Part shown: positions 48,570 through 59,940 of the stretch, one piece after another
Layout of the letters: each line of letters starts with the position of its first letter
Position numbering within the stretch: the first letter of the stretch is position 1
Assembly: GCA_963920525.1 (NCBI GenBank)
Contig: OY986437.1
Span: forward strand, 60,406,330-60,470,329
Reading direction: 5' to 3'
DNA: 64,000 nucleotides
Origin: Dichetophora obliterata
Taxonomy: Eukaryota; Arthropoda; Insecta; Diptera; Sciomyzidae
Notes under the pieces: generated by a model
What the model was told of the DNA's origin: nothing
Databases searched by the model: none
Seen by the model: the letters and a program-made list of their open reading frames with translations, nothing else
Position numbers and translations under genes: made by a program

Positions 48570-48650
48570 AAACATTCTATCTTAGCTAGGGTTTGAACCA
48601 CGGTTTTTTAGCTTACGGGCCACGTACTATTTGAGCAGACTGCGGCCACC
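48570..48650 (-). mobile_element. SINE head fragment
   Basis: The minus strand reads GGTGGCCGCAGTCTGCTCAA, then CGTGGCCCGTAAGCTAAAAA, then B box GGTTCAAACCC (48589-48599). A tRNA-like SINE head of the same type as 28216, without its body. Confidence 0.6.
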
Positions 48651-49131
48651 TTGCAAACATGCATTTCCTTATATTCGGTAATTGTTAAACATACCAGGCT
48701 GAAAGATTTTGGTTGTAAATTTTTTAAACACAACTAATACTAAATAGTACGAAGCCGTTAGTTAATACTACGAATGCAATGGAAAAAATGACGATGTTAT
48801 TCTTACAAGAAATTTAGGAATGATAAGGAATGATATCCTTTTAGTCGAATATCATTCTTCGGAGCAACAGATGGTAAGGGGCATTTAAGCCAATAACGCA
48901 TATGATCTTGGACGATAAGCGAAGTTATGTTTTAAAGTAATGTAACACAAGAAGAAAACAAAGTAAAATGAATTTAAAAAACTAACTGCTTTCCCAAAAG
49001 TCGGCTTAAAAAATCCTTTTTCTGTCATAAAGATGATCCAATGTGGATAATTTTTTAATTTGTCGTTAACTTAATAAAACTGCCAACAATCTTGCAGCAT
49101 TGAAATGTGAGAAAATTGCAGCAATCTAGGC
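48651..49131. other. intron, nothing recognised
   Basis: AT-rich, no frame or repeat identified. Confidence 0.4.
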
Positions 49132-49627
49132 GAGAAAATAGCTTCTGATGCAAAAGCGAAAAAAAATTAGGAGATTCCGAATAAAGTAGGCTAATTTTAA
49201 ATCATGGACTAATTTTTCAAATTATCAGATGGCACATTCTTGTTTAGAAAACGCTTTTACATTAGAACATCTTATGGTCAAAAACTTTTTTTTATGACTA
49301 AAATTTAAATAGAAAACGCAATTTGAAACATATATTTTATACTTCTTCAAATTCACGTTTTTGAACAGGCGTCCACCTTCTGAGAAAATAGCTTCTGATG
49401 CAAAAGCGAAAAAAAATTAGGAGATTCCGAATAAAGTAGGCTAATTTTAAATCATGGACTAATTTTTCAAATTATCAGATGGCACATTCTTGTTTAGAAA
49501 ACGCTTTTACATTAGAACATCTTATGGTCAAAAACTTTTTTTTATGACTAAAATTTAAATAGAAAACGCAATTTGAAACATATATTTTATACTTCTTCAA
49601 ATTCACGTTTTTGAACAGGCGTCCACC
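49132..49627 (+). repeat. perfect tandem duplication, 246 bp x 2
   Basis: 49132-49377 is repeated base for base, as far as I can see, at 49382-49627 (period 250). The unit starts GAGAAAATAGCTTCTGATGC and ends TTTTGAACAGGCGTCCACC. The four bases between copies are CTTCT-like. No coding content. Either a very recent duplication or an assembly or haplotype artefact. Confidence 0.95.
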
Positions 49628-50429
49628 CATTTTGAGAATTTTCTGGACTTTTTTTTGCCTCACGTTCTTATATTACATCCAGGATTCAGAATCAAGCCTT
49701 GCAGGGAGGTTCTAGAATATGTTTAGAAAATGAATGACCCGAAACCCATCTATACGTGCACCTATTCATACGTTTTGCATTAAAAAAATTAAATACTTTA
49801 AAAAATTTATACAATTGATATGTTTTCAAACTCGATTTTAGTAACTTGTTTGCTGCTAGAACTGATACATGTTAAAAAAAGAAATAAGTCAGTTGATGTC
49901 CATGTGGGGAACATTTCAAGAATAGCGAGTTTTACCTCCTAAATCCAAATTTGCTAAATTTCACGCAGCTCGCCATTGGTTCATGAGTTATAGTCCTCCA
50001 AAACTGGAAAAATTGTCTAAAAATCTTGCTTTAAAAAATTAAAGTATTAGTTCAAAAAAAAAATATTTGGACATTTTTGTGTTCTTATTTAAAAGAGGAA
50101 TTTACTTGGCTAAATAGTAATTAATGCGATTTTATTTAGGGATAAAGGAGACCTTATATTATTTAATTTACTAAATTACTAAGAATATTTGTTGAGAAAA
50201 AATGTTTTATATTACATATAAATTAAATTTGAAAATGTATCGGGCATGATACGAGAAAGATTTTTACCCCATCTTTGGAATAAACATTCTTTTTTAATGA
50301 GTACAAGCGTGTGTCAACCAGCGTATCATGATAACAAAATTAGTAACAAACTCTCAGAAAATAGAATTATATAGGTTACATTTTCTTTATGTGCATTCTA
50401 GACTCCTTTATGCCTTTTGCCAATCTAGA
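49628..50429. other. intron, nothing recognised
   Basis: About 800 bp of AT-rich sequence with no frame or repeat identified. Confidence 0.4.
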
Positions 50430-50920
50430 ACAAATCCTGCGGACGTCCTTGATAAGACACATTAAGGGTTTTCGAAAGTTTAATAAAGAAACACTTATTA
50501 GTATTAAGAAAAAGTTTATTTCTACAACACCAATTAATAGGATTATTAATATCTGATTGTAGATTTAATTCATCTTGATGATTGCGGATGACAAAATAGA
50601 GTTTTAAATCATCAGCTTATAAAAGATATTTGGAATAGGAAAAACATGTACATATTCTACTAATATTCCTAACATTAGAGGAAAATCCTTTAATAGAAGG
50701 TCCAAAAATTAAGTTACAACAGTTAGTCGTTATAAGTATTAAATAACGGTGCTTTTGCCTGACAATAAATCTCTTTGCAAAACGAGTTAATTTTATTTAA
50801 CTTTGTAGTAATTGGCTTTTTAAATTTCACACAAACTAAGTAACTACAAATCAACTTTATAATAAGAGCACTCAAATGAAGAGGTAAACAGTTTAAAAAA
50901 CCCACAAATAGCACTCACTG
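50430..50920 (-). pseudogene. LINE reverse-transcriptase fragment
   Basis: The minus strand near 50615-50440 reads ADDLKLYFVIRNHQDELNLQ then INNPINWCCRNKLFLNTNKC, the YADD box (its Tyr codon lost) and thumb of a Jockey/CR1-type LINE. Upstream (50720-50620) a stop-ridden stretch is consistent with the GPLLF block. It is distinct from the LINE at 5185-8115. Boundaries are approximate. Confidence 0.7.
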
Positions 50921-51676
50921 AAAATAGTCTAAGTGAATATTAAGTAATGTTAAATATTAAATAGAAGTGAAATAAAGAGGATCTAAGCTGAACCTTTGTT
51001 CTTAAGTTTACCTATTCTAAGCCTCAATAAGAGCGAACAAAAATTTAATAAAAGGATTTAAGATGCTAAACTTTTTTGTAGGTATTATTTGTAAGTATGT
51101 GTACATTTTCTTTTCTTTTTTTGTGTGCTTTGAAGCGTATTTTGCTTAAATGAAATTTGAATTTCAAAGAATACTTATTCACACACTTGCTAGCTCTAGC
51201 GTCTGAACGCCTGCTGTTCAGCTCGGCACTATGACGCTTTTTCTTCTGTCAACGTCGGAGGCATAAATTATGCATGACATTTCCATTTGTGTTGCTTAAA
51301 AATGCTGCCACTTGTTTTAAATTTTTGCCATTTTTTTAAGGGATTTTTACCTTTTACTACAATATTTGTATTTGCTTTTATTTGCTTGTTCTTGCCACAT
51401 GCCAGCACAAGAGTTGAAAGCACAACGTAGAGGTAACTAAGTGAAATGCAAACTAAGTGCAGATTGATGCTATAAGAAAGCTTTTCAAATGTTGCCATAG
51501 TAACTGATACATAGGACGAAATAGAAGGTGAATGTGAAGTGTAGTAGAAACGACCGTCAAGAAGTTGTAAAAAATTCTTGTTGAAAGTATCTAAAGGCTG
51601 TATGTATATGTATCAGGCTGGGAAAAAAGTACAACTTTGCAATTGATCCTGGGTTTGGGTGACGTCGTAAACCTAC
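50921..51676. other. robo intron, nothing recognised
   Basis: Intron just downstream (minus strand) of the first Ig2 exon. Confidence 0.4.
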
Positions 51677-51795
51677 CTTCATCCATATCAATGTTGGTTC
51701 TGGTATGCCTTTGGGTGGTCCACATTCCAAGAGTGCTGTTTCGCCTTTGGCGACACGCGTATCCTTAGGTTGTACGCGGAAATCATCACGCAACA
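51677..51795 (-). CDS. robo exon: first half of Ig2
   Basis: Minus-strand exon after acceptor ...CTCTCTTACAG, 119 bp, donor GTAGGT. It enters in phase 1 (TG completing a Val codon) and leaves in phase 0. Encodes [20 protein letters not shown], the first Ig2 cysteine (LLECGPPKG), then PEPTLIWMK. The [20 protein letters not shown] run is a hallmark of fly Robo1 Ig2 as I remember it. In the receptor it follows Ig1, the main Slit-binding domain; the Ig1 exon is not in the remaining 12 kb of the window, so this intron is longer than 12.2 kb. Confidence 0.94.
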
Positions 51796-52630
51796 CTGTA
51801 AGAGAGAAGAAAAGGGTAAAAATTATTAGTTTTGCAAAAAAATTGCATGAGTGTTTTTAATAAGTCCTTATAATGCAAGATTTCTTATGAGACACTTTTA
51901 GCAAAAAAGCTCACGAAAACTTTAAGTCTTAAGAATGCAGGTATTAAATTTAATTGCCATATTTTATTTAAATAAGGCTTTGACACATATTTTATTTATG
52001 TCGTCACCTTTGTCAAAAACCAAGCTCAAATATTAAGTGGGTGCTTTTATTGTCATGCTCTCTCCCAGCAGCTGTCAATTGTTGCAATATTGCCCAAAAA
52101 TGTTGCATTTTTGCGCGTCAAAAAAAATTTAAAATCCATTTTTAAAGGCTTTGTGCTAAGCACAAAAAATCGTGCCAGCGCATTGACAGTCACGTTCGCA
52201 TGAAGGCCGCTGTTACAACATAGCTTGAGGAAGCTTTTGCCGTTCAAATTTTATTTGTCGAACCTTTGGCGATTGAAAATGCGACGACGCACAGTGCAAT
52301 TTTTTTCGATTTTTGGATGACATTGCAACCATCTCAAAAAACTATAATAAATGGAGAAACGGGGTTTTAATAAAAAAATATATGTGAGTAAGCGACTTTG
52401 ATAATTTTTTCAAAACTCATTATAATACAATAAGTTGATTTGATTAACACTGCTTATGATTTAAAAGGACAAATTTTCTTGAAAATCATTGCGGTGGTAC
52501 TATTGTACATGTAATATTGTATTGCTTCTCGTTTCTTTCTCATCGTTAGTGTGCTTCTTCGTGATACAGAATAATGCAGTAAGTTTTTTTTCTTATGCGC
52601 AGCTTTGTACCACATATTTTTTAAGATATA
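51796..52630. other. robo intron, nothing recognised
   Basis: Acceptor-side flank of the first Ig2 exon seen. No gene or clear repeat; opposed short frames at 52454-52722 are not convincing. Confidence 0.4.
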
Positions 52631-53574
52631 CAGGGTTGCCCATATTCGACGGACCCATGTTTTTTTTAAAAAAATCAAAGAAAAAAATAAAAATTTGGCG
52701 GTTGGCAATCTTAATCATTTAATTTGTTCCAAGTAAATTTGTTTACATCAATTTTTGAATATGATATCTCTCAAATGGCCGCCTCTGGCGTTGATGGCGT
52801 ATTGTGCCCTTTTTGCAGCATTTTCCATCGTTTTCGCCAACATTTCGGCCGGAATAGCGGCTATTTCTTCACGAATGTTGTCCTTGAGCTCTTCTACGGT
52901 CCTTGGCTTGTTAACGTAAACCTTTGACTTCAAATATCCCCACAAGAAGAAGTCAGGCGGCGTCAAATCGGGCGAACGCGGTGGCCAGTCCAAATCACCA
53001 CTTTTCGACATCAAACGGCCCGGAAACAAATTCTTCAGAAAATCGATTGTTATGCGACTTGTGTGCGGTGGAGCGCCGTCTTGTTGAAACCAGAACTGCT
53101 TCATACGCTTTCGACGAATAATTGGCATCACAAAATTGGTCATCATGTCGCGATAACGCTCCTGGTTGATGGTAACAGCATGGCCATTTTCATTTTGGAA
53201 GAAAAACGGCCCAATGACCGTTTTCGCACTAACGCCGCACCAAACTGTGACTTTTTCGTCATGAAGAGGCACTTCTTGAATCTCCTGAGGATTTTCAGTG
53301 GCGTAAATACGGCAATTTTGCTTATTTACGGTCCCATTCAATGTGCACTTCTCACATTTTTTAATCTTTTAAAAGCACGTTGAGTTTTCACAATTGACTT
53401 CTTCTGTTGAATGTAAATTTCAACTATTTCAGAGCGCTCACGTGGCGTGTATTGTTCCATGGTAAAAATCTGCTTGGACTGACGCTTCAAACGCGGTATG
53501 TCATTAAGCGATCTGACATCTCTGTCAAAAGTTATGGCGTTGCCAGATGGGTCCGTCGAATATGGGCAACCCTG
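52631..53574 (-). mobile_element. DD41D mariner M1, internally deleted
   Basis: Inverted ends CAGGGTTGCCCATATTCGAC with GGACCCAT (left), the complement ending ...GGGCAACCCTG (53574) on the right. TA precedes the left end (52629-52630). The 944-bp element is shorter than a full mariner of this type because the centre of the transposase gene is missing. Confidence 0.88.
52748..53460 (-). pseudogene. mariner transposase (M1), internal deletion
   Basis: From the ATG at 53460 the minus strand reads MEQYTPRERSEIVEIYIQQK, KSIVKTQRAF, then after NVRSA jumps to NGTVNKQNCRIYATENPQEI. Most of the DNA-binding part and the first catalytic Asp are gone. The second and third catalytic residues remain: FWFQQDGAPPHTS and PDLTPPDFFLWGYLKS. 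I count 41 residues between them, making it DD41D, the rosa/visitor-type group first described from a Ceratitis fruit fly. The C-terminus (RGGHLRDIIFKN) is intact. Confidence 0.88.
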
Positions 53575-54454
53575 TTTGTATAAGGTAAAGATAAATATTT
53601 TATGATAGTTGTAGCCTCCACCTGATATATGGTCATAAATACTAGATATTTTATACTAAATGTTAGTTAAATTAAAATTTCTTAAAGAATTCAGTGAAAT
53701 ATTTTTACGATTTTTCTATTTTTAATTTTATAAATATTTTGTTTCTTACTTTATATATGGCTCCAATGGTGGCTAAGACTTTACAAAATAGGAGACAGTG
53801 GGGAGTTTTGAAGCATGGGGAGTTCCGAAGCATGGCCATAGGTGTCGCTTAACAGTGGTTTTGATAGCTTTTACTTACAGTCAACATTTTCTTTTATCTT
53901 ATATCTCAGTTTTGTACTAGCACTCATCCCGAAAGCACACTTTTTTGTATCTCTCCAGACAGTGTGTTCAACATTTTGTTCGAAAAGTTTTTTGAGCATT
54001 CGTTTTTGCGGCATTTTCATAAACATTTTCAAGCTAATCGAAAAGCTGACTACACATAAAATAATTAGAAATGATTATGATTTCGACGTTTAAAAGAATT
54101 TATGCAAAAAATTAAGTGTGTCGCTGACGTGGTGGCAACTTTAAAATAGTAGCGAATGAGGAGATGTGAAGCACGCAAAATATGACAGATGCCAAGCTGA
54201 AACCGTATTTTACATGCGTATGCCTTATTTTTAAAAAATTCTAATGTTAAGTGCAATGCCAAGGATTTTTTCAATAAATTTTGTTATTTTTTGTGTTTTC
54301 CCCTTACCAAAAATAAAGTTTTCAACTCAAGGAGTTGACAAATATTAAAAATATAATATATAAGAGTGAAAATTCGTGTAACTAGCCACCTGAAACAAGA
54401 AGTCGTAATTTGTATATCTTTTTGGATATTATTAAAGTGTATATGAAAAAAAAA
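53575..54454. other. intron; possible end of a GTGGGGAGTT element
   Basis: At 53797 the sequence GTGGGGAGTTTTGAAGCATG is followed by a near-repeat (GGGGAGTTCCGAAGCATGG). An inverted form, CATGCTTTACAACTCCCCAC, is at 58170-58189, so an element may span the interval. No gene recognised. Confidence 0.4.
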
Positions 54455-56174
54455 GAAATTGCAATTTTTTTTAAGATTTTTTTCAATGAATTATAAAGAA
54501 TTTAGTTTTTGGCCACTGTTTTAGTAAAACTAATTTTGCTAAGTAACGGCTTGTTAAAATTTCTTGATTTTTGGGCCAAATACTAGTAATACACGTTAAA
54601 TTACAAAAATGATTTTTTCTTAAAAAATTTTTTCTTTAAAATTAATAAGTTTTTTATAAATAAAATTTTTTAAAAAAAACGTTCTGGACCTCATAGAAAA
54701 TTTTTAAAAAAATATTATATACTAATACAAATTAAGAAATAATACAAAAAATAAAAATTATGTATTCTCCATAAACAAGTCTGTTATGAATTGTTTAAAA
54801 TCTGAACTACCTGTCTTGTGCGAGCCATACAGAGCACTGCACAATGGAATGATTGGTACAAACTAGAGGGAATAAATAATTTTGATTACGTTGTTAGTTA
54901 TTTAGGCACAGAAAAGTACAAAAAAAGTGTGGCACCTCCCATACAAATGTATTTTATTTTTCGCAATATCTGAAAAACCAGTAAAGCCATGACAATAGAA
55001 ACTAAGTCAGTCATCAACTGCATCATTTAAAGGAAATTTGTCAAAAAAAGGCGTGATTGGACAAGTAGGAGTGGCACCTCCCATACAAATGGATCACATT
55101 TTTAACAATATCTAGAGAACCAGTAACGCCACAACAACAAAAACTTAGACAATCATCAAATACGTTATTCAGAGAATATTTGCCAGCTTAAGGCATGATT
55201 GGACAAGTGGGCGTGGTACCTCCCATACAACTGAAACACATTTATCGCAATATCTGGAGAAAAAGTAAGAGATTGTCCTTTTATTTAATAGCGTATTTTA
55301 TTATTTTTTTCAAGATTTGTTTTTGTGGTATTCTGGTTCTCAAGATATTGCGAAATATGTGTTTCAGTTGTATGGGAGGTACCACGCCCACTTGTTCAAT
55401 CGTGCCTTAAGTTGGCAAATATTCTTTAAATAACGTATTTGATGATTGCCTAATCTTTTGTTGTTGTGGCGTTACTGGCTCTCTAGATATTGCTAAAAAT
55501 GTGATCCATTTGTATGGGTGGTGCCACTCCCACTTGTACAATCACGCCTTCTATTGACGCATTTCCTTTAAATGATGCAGTTGATGACTGATTAAGTTTC
55601 TATTGTCATGGCTTTACTGGTTTTTCAGATATTGCGAAGAATAAAATACATTTGTATGGGAGGTGCCACGCCCACTTGTCCAAATATTTAAAAACCCTTT
55701 TTTTGTACTTTTCTGTGCCTAACTAACTAAAAACGTAATCGAAATTATTTATTCCCTCTAGTTTGTACCAATCATTCCATTGTGCAGTGCTCTGTATGGC
55801 TTGCACAAGACAGGTAGCGCAGATTTAAAACATTTCATAACAGACTTGTTTATGGAGAATACATCCTTTTTTTTGTATTATTTCTAAATTTGTATAAGTA
55901 TGTAATATTTTTTTTAAAATTTTCTATGAAATCCAGAACGTTTTCTTTAAAAAATTTTTTTATAAAAACTTATTAATTTTAAAGAAAATTTTTTTTTTAA
56001 AATAAAATCATTTTTGTAATTTAACGTGTATTACGAGTATTTGGCCCAAAAATCAAGAAATTTTAACAAGCCGTTACTTAGCAAAATTAATTTTACTAAA
56101 ACAGAGGCCTAAAACTAAATTCTTTGTAATTCATTGAAAAAAAATCCTAAAAAAAAATTGCAAAAGCAAATTTC
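54455..56174. repeat. 1.7-kb palindrome (two 0.8-kb inverted arms)
   Basis: Left arm 54455-55262 and right arm 55338-56174 are reverse complements with scattered mismatches, separated by about 75 bp. Matching blocks run from TGCAATTTTTTTT and GCTAAGTAACGGCTTGTTAA at the outside to TCGCAATATCTGGAGAA at the centre. Each arm has three tandem modules of about 140 bp marked by CCTCCCATACAA (left at about 54939, 55078, 55220; mirrored at about 55370, 55511, 55657). No coding content. If transcribed as part of robo pre-mRNA it would form a long RNA hairpin. Confidence 0.9.
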
Positions 56175-56780
56175 TACTTAACTCAGGCAAATATTTGCGA
56201 AGTTATTATAAATTTAAAAAGCTAATAAATTTAAAAACTAATAAATTTTGATTATTTTTTGCTGAAATCTAACATTTTTAAAGTAAAATAGTTCTTAACA
56301 TTCAATTAAATTTAGAAATAACCATCATCGGGTGACTTGAACCTTTGCCGCGTAAGTTTATGTGCATGGGTTTGTCCATTCGGCCATCGTAGTTATTAAC
56401 TAATCGTCTCCTAATTTTCTTCATGTGTGCTCGTGTGTTTGAAGGAAATTTTCTTGCATTTAGTAAACATTTTCTGTTTGAATTTATAATAACTTAGGAA
56501 ATATTTGCTTGAGTTTAGTTTAAGCTTGCTATCAGTTAATAATAGCTTAGGAAATATTTGCTTGAATTTAATATAATTTTGCTTTTTCCTAAATACATGA
56601 GGAGTGTTTTTAATTTAGCAAACTTTTTCTAAAGTCACACCGTGATTGAGCAAAGTTTTGCTTATTTTCTATTAGTCAAAACATTTTCTTGATTCAAGCA
56701 AAATAATTATCTACGTGAATGAAAAAACCGCAACTGAGCAGTCCATTTGAAGTGTGCTCGTGAATTGGTCAACGGCTATA
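56175..56780. other. intron with a short direct repeat
   Basis: TTAGGAAATATTTGCTTGA occurs at about 56492 and 56548 with similar flanks. Otherwise AT-rich, nothing recognised. Confidence 0.45.
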
Positions 56781-58022
56781 CAGGGTCCGCCAAATAAATT
56801 TTTTTTTTGAAAATTCTATAAAAAAATACTGAATATTTTCTCAACTTTCTTTTTTTATTTGAAAGTACAATCTTTCCGGTTAATAATGGAAAATAGTTTC
56901 ATTCAAATGGCTGCTTCGGCTGGCCATGCAGTAGCCTACACGATCGGTCTAATTTTTAAGCACATTATCGATTGTGTGCAGCTGTATTTCACCAATGGCT
57001 TCACGAATATTGTCCTTTAAAGCGTCAATTGTCTCTGGCTTGTCGGAGTAACACTTATCTTTGAGAGCACCCCACAAATAATAGTCCAACGGTGTCAAAT
57101 CGCAGCTCCGAGGTGGCCAAACGACATCAGCTCTGCGGCTGATAATGCGATCTTCAAAAACAGGGCGCAAAACATCGAGTGTAGCTTCGGCTGTGTGGCA
57201 CGTAGCGCCGTCCTGTTGAAACCAAATGTTGCCAATAACCGCCTCTTCAATAACGTTCAACACGGCCCGATAACGATCGCCATTGACTGTAACGGCCACT
57301 CCTTGCTCATTTTCGAAGAAAAATGGCCCAATTATGCCTTTGGACCAAAATCCGCACCAAACAGTGACTCGTTTTGGGTGCAGCGGCTTTTCAATGTATG
57401 TGTGCGGGTTTTCTGTGCCCCAAATTCGACAATTTTGCTTGTTTACATACCCGCCAAGATCAAAATGAGCTTCATCTGAAAAGATGATTTTTTTTGGCAA
57501 AATCGGCATCTTCAGTAAGTCGATCTTCTGTAACTCCTGAACCAATTGGACTTTGTATGGTGTCATACCTAGGTCTTTATGCAAAATTCATCTCAATGAT
57601 GTTTCCGAAATGTTCAATTGTTGAGAACGACGGTGAATTGATGTTGATGGCGCTTCACGCACACTTTCTGCCACAGCAGTAATATTCTCGGGTGTACGCA
57701 CTGCTTTTGGCTTTTCACGCTTTAGTTTATCGAGGATGAGGATGCCAGTTTCTTTCACTGTTTTCCCAAAGTTAACGAACATACGGAGCTGACGTTGCTT
57801 CTCTTCCCTCAAAATTCGTATGCAATTTTCGCACACAATCTGCAACATTACCATGATTTTCAAAGTAATGTCGCAATATTTCCCAACGTTGTTCAAGCGT
57901 ATACACAACCATATTCGTTCAGCGGAAGGATAAAACTAATTATCTGTCAAATCAGACATGAGCTAAGTCTTACCATTCACGAAATAAGCACTAGTTGAAA
58001 AAAAAGTTATATGGCGGACTCG
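56781..58022 (-). mobile_element. DD41D mariner M2, near full length
   Basis: Left end CAGGGTCCGCCAAATAAATT preceded by TA (56779-56780). The right end carries the complement (AAAAAGTTATATGGCGGACT) but its last bases are altered. The transposase pseudogene is at 56880-57912. M2 and M3 (59883-63380) are the same family; M1 is a different family in the same clade. Confidence 0.82.
56880..57912 (-). pseudogene. mariner transposase (M2), stops and frameshift
   Basis: The ATG at 57912 reads MVVYTLEQRWEILRHYFENH then shifts frame near 57790. The helix-turn-helix part continues with RTPENITAVAESVREAPSTS and RRSQQLNISETSLR, a TGA at 57587, then ILHKDLGMTPYKVQLVQEL. About 20 residues are missing before IIFSDEAHFDLGGYVNKQNC, which holds the first catalytic Asp. 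IWFQQDGATCHTAE and CDLTPLDYYLWGALKD give the other two, again 41 residues apart. A TAG replaces a Trp codon near 56950 (compare the open copy at 63210). Confidence 0.88.
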
Positions 58023-58211
58023 CGGACTGGCGGAATCGCAATGATTGAGCAACTTGCCATTTTTATCATTTTTTCATTTTTTTCCATTTTCTTATAATAA
58101 TTTGTCATTTTCTCTGATCCCAATAAAGAATTTTCACCAAAAGTGCCCATTTTCTTTGATTTTTTAGTCATGCTTTACAACTCCCCACGATTTTTAAAAA
58201 CCGCAAAAACC
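58023..58211. other. intron flank of mariner M2
   Basis: Contains CATGCTTTACAACTCCCCAC at 58170-58189, an inverted partner of 53797-53816. Confidence 0.4.
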
Positions 58212-58375
58212 AGTGTTGATTTTCTATGATTTAAATACAAATTCTAAATGTTTGATAGTTTAATTCATTCTTCATTTTAAAAACAAATTCAAGTTGTTTG
58301 ATAGTTTATACTCGTTTATTGAGCTTTAGGTCAGGTTAGAACAATTAATTGCTCCAGTGTTTTAAAGAAACCAGT
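58212..58375 (+). repeat. repeat family beta, solo copy
   Basis: Same order of blocks as 15411-15570: TTGATTTTCTATGATTTAAA, the doubled AATACAAATTCTAAATGTTTG-type unit, and GGTCAGGTTAGAACAATTAA. Confidence 0.75.
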
Positions 58376-59882
58376 GTTTATGGCCAAAAGGAAGTTTATT
58401 TTAAGATACTATAGAGATTCAATTCGAAAAAATGTAAAAAACAAAATTTTTGTTGTAGTTTTGACACCCAAACAAACTGTGTTTCAAAACTTCCCAATCT
58501 CCCCTATAAAAAGAAAAATATCTAATTATGCTCTTTCCTTTAAGTTAGATATATTTAAATTGTACTTAATTTTTTGATTTTAATACGCAATTTTTTGTTA
58601 TAAATACACTTTCACGAATGTTATAAAAATATCTAAAGAGAGTATACAGTTTTTTACGTAATTTTCATAATACTTATTTGTAATGCTGTTCAAATCCCAT
58701 TTTTTTTATTAAATTAAAAAAAAAAAATTTTTGTTATCCTTAAATCGAAATATCACACTGTAAGACGCCATTATTTGTTGCACTACAGTATGTTGTAACT
58801 ATTTTGTGGATCTAAAAAAAAGAACTCAAATGGCAACTGTTGCAAAAAAATTATAGATAGCGAAACTTTGAAAGATATTTCATTTTCCAAATATTATTTA
58901 AAAAGCAATATTAAAGAAACTACACCGAAAAAAAGCTGTATTAAAATCGTTGCCGGGACATAGCCCCAAGGGGCATAATCTTCTAAGGGAATAGTCCTCT
59001 TATTAAGCAGTCATAATCCCAAATCCTCTTTTAAAGTGGTCATAATCTCAAATTTAAAATTTATAATAACATGTAAAACTCAGGTTTTTTGATGAAGAAC
59101 TTGGGAGGGTAAAAATTGCCAAAGCCACTGATAAATTACACTAGGGTTTTTGTTCATTTCATATTATTTTTTTTTTAGATGTATGTAGGAATTTGTAAGC
59201 TTAATTCCAAAGTTAACAGTTTAGCTAATAAATGCCTCAAAATAAAAATTAAACTCTTCTAAGAAATTCTAAACGTGAGATTATCCTTATTTCCAGTATT
59301 CACGGTACTGAATAGTAGCAATAAAAATTTAATTTTTAAACACTTAATGACAATATAAATATGCAAAAATGATTATATTTAAAGTCAGAATTAAGATATT
59401 TTGTATCGACTAAAAGAAAATTCCTAGTATTGATTAACTACTTCGTTCTACTACAAAATTGAATTGAAAATTTAAAGTTACGACTTTACTCCAAAAGTAC
59501 TGGGACGATTTTTATGAAAACATTTTAAAATATCATATTTGAGCTACATATTTAATTAGGGGAATTTTCTTGCAACATTTAACTAATAAATATATTTAAT
59601 TGAGGAATTAAGTTTTTAAAGAAATCATCCCAGCTGCCACGCATTGCTTATTCGTTGTCTTTTGACGCGTTTGTGTTGCGAGAGTTTCAATAAACTCCAT
59701 GTTGCTCTCTTTTTGTTCCCTTTCTCTTTGTGCTCAGCAGTGTTCGAAAAGAAAACGCAGTAAAACGAATTTTTTCGCAGTAGTTTTTTTGTTGTTGTAT
59801 TTTATTAATAACCATGTACGGACATTTACTAGTAATGTATGTACATTTTATACAAATAACATTATATACACACAAATATATA
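58376..59882. other. intron, no gene recognised
   Basis: About 1.5 kb. CATAATC-words recur near 58975-59047. The frames at 58374-58577 and 59687-59929 have no recognisable content. Confidence 0.4.
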
Positions 59883-59940
59883 CGGGTCCACCATCTGACG
59901 TTTTTTTTCAACTAGCGCTTATTTCGTGAATGGTAACACT

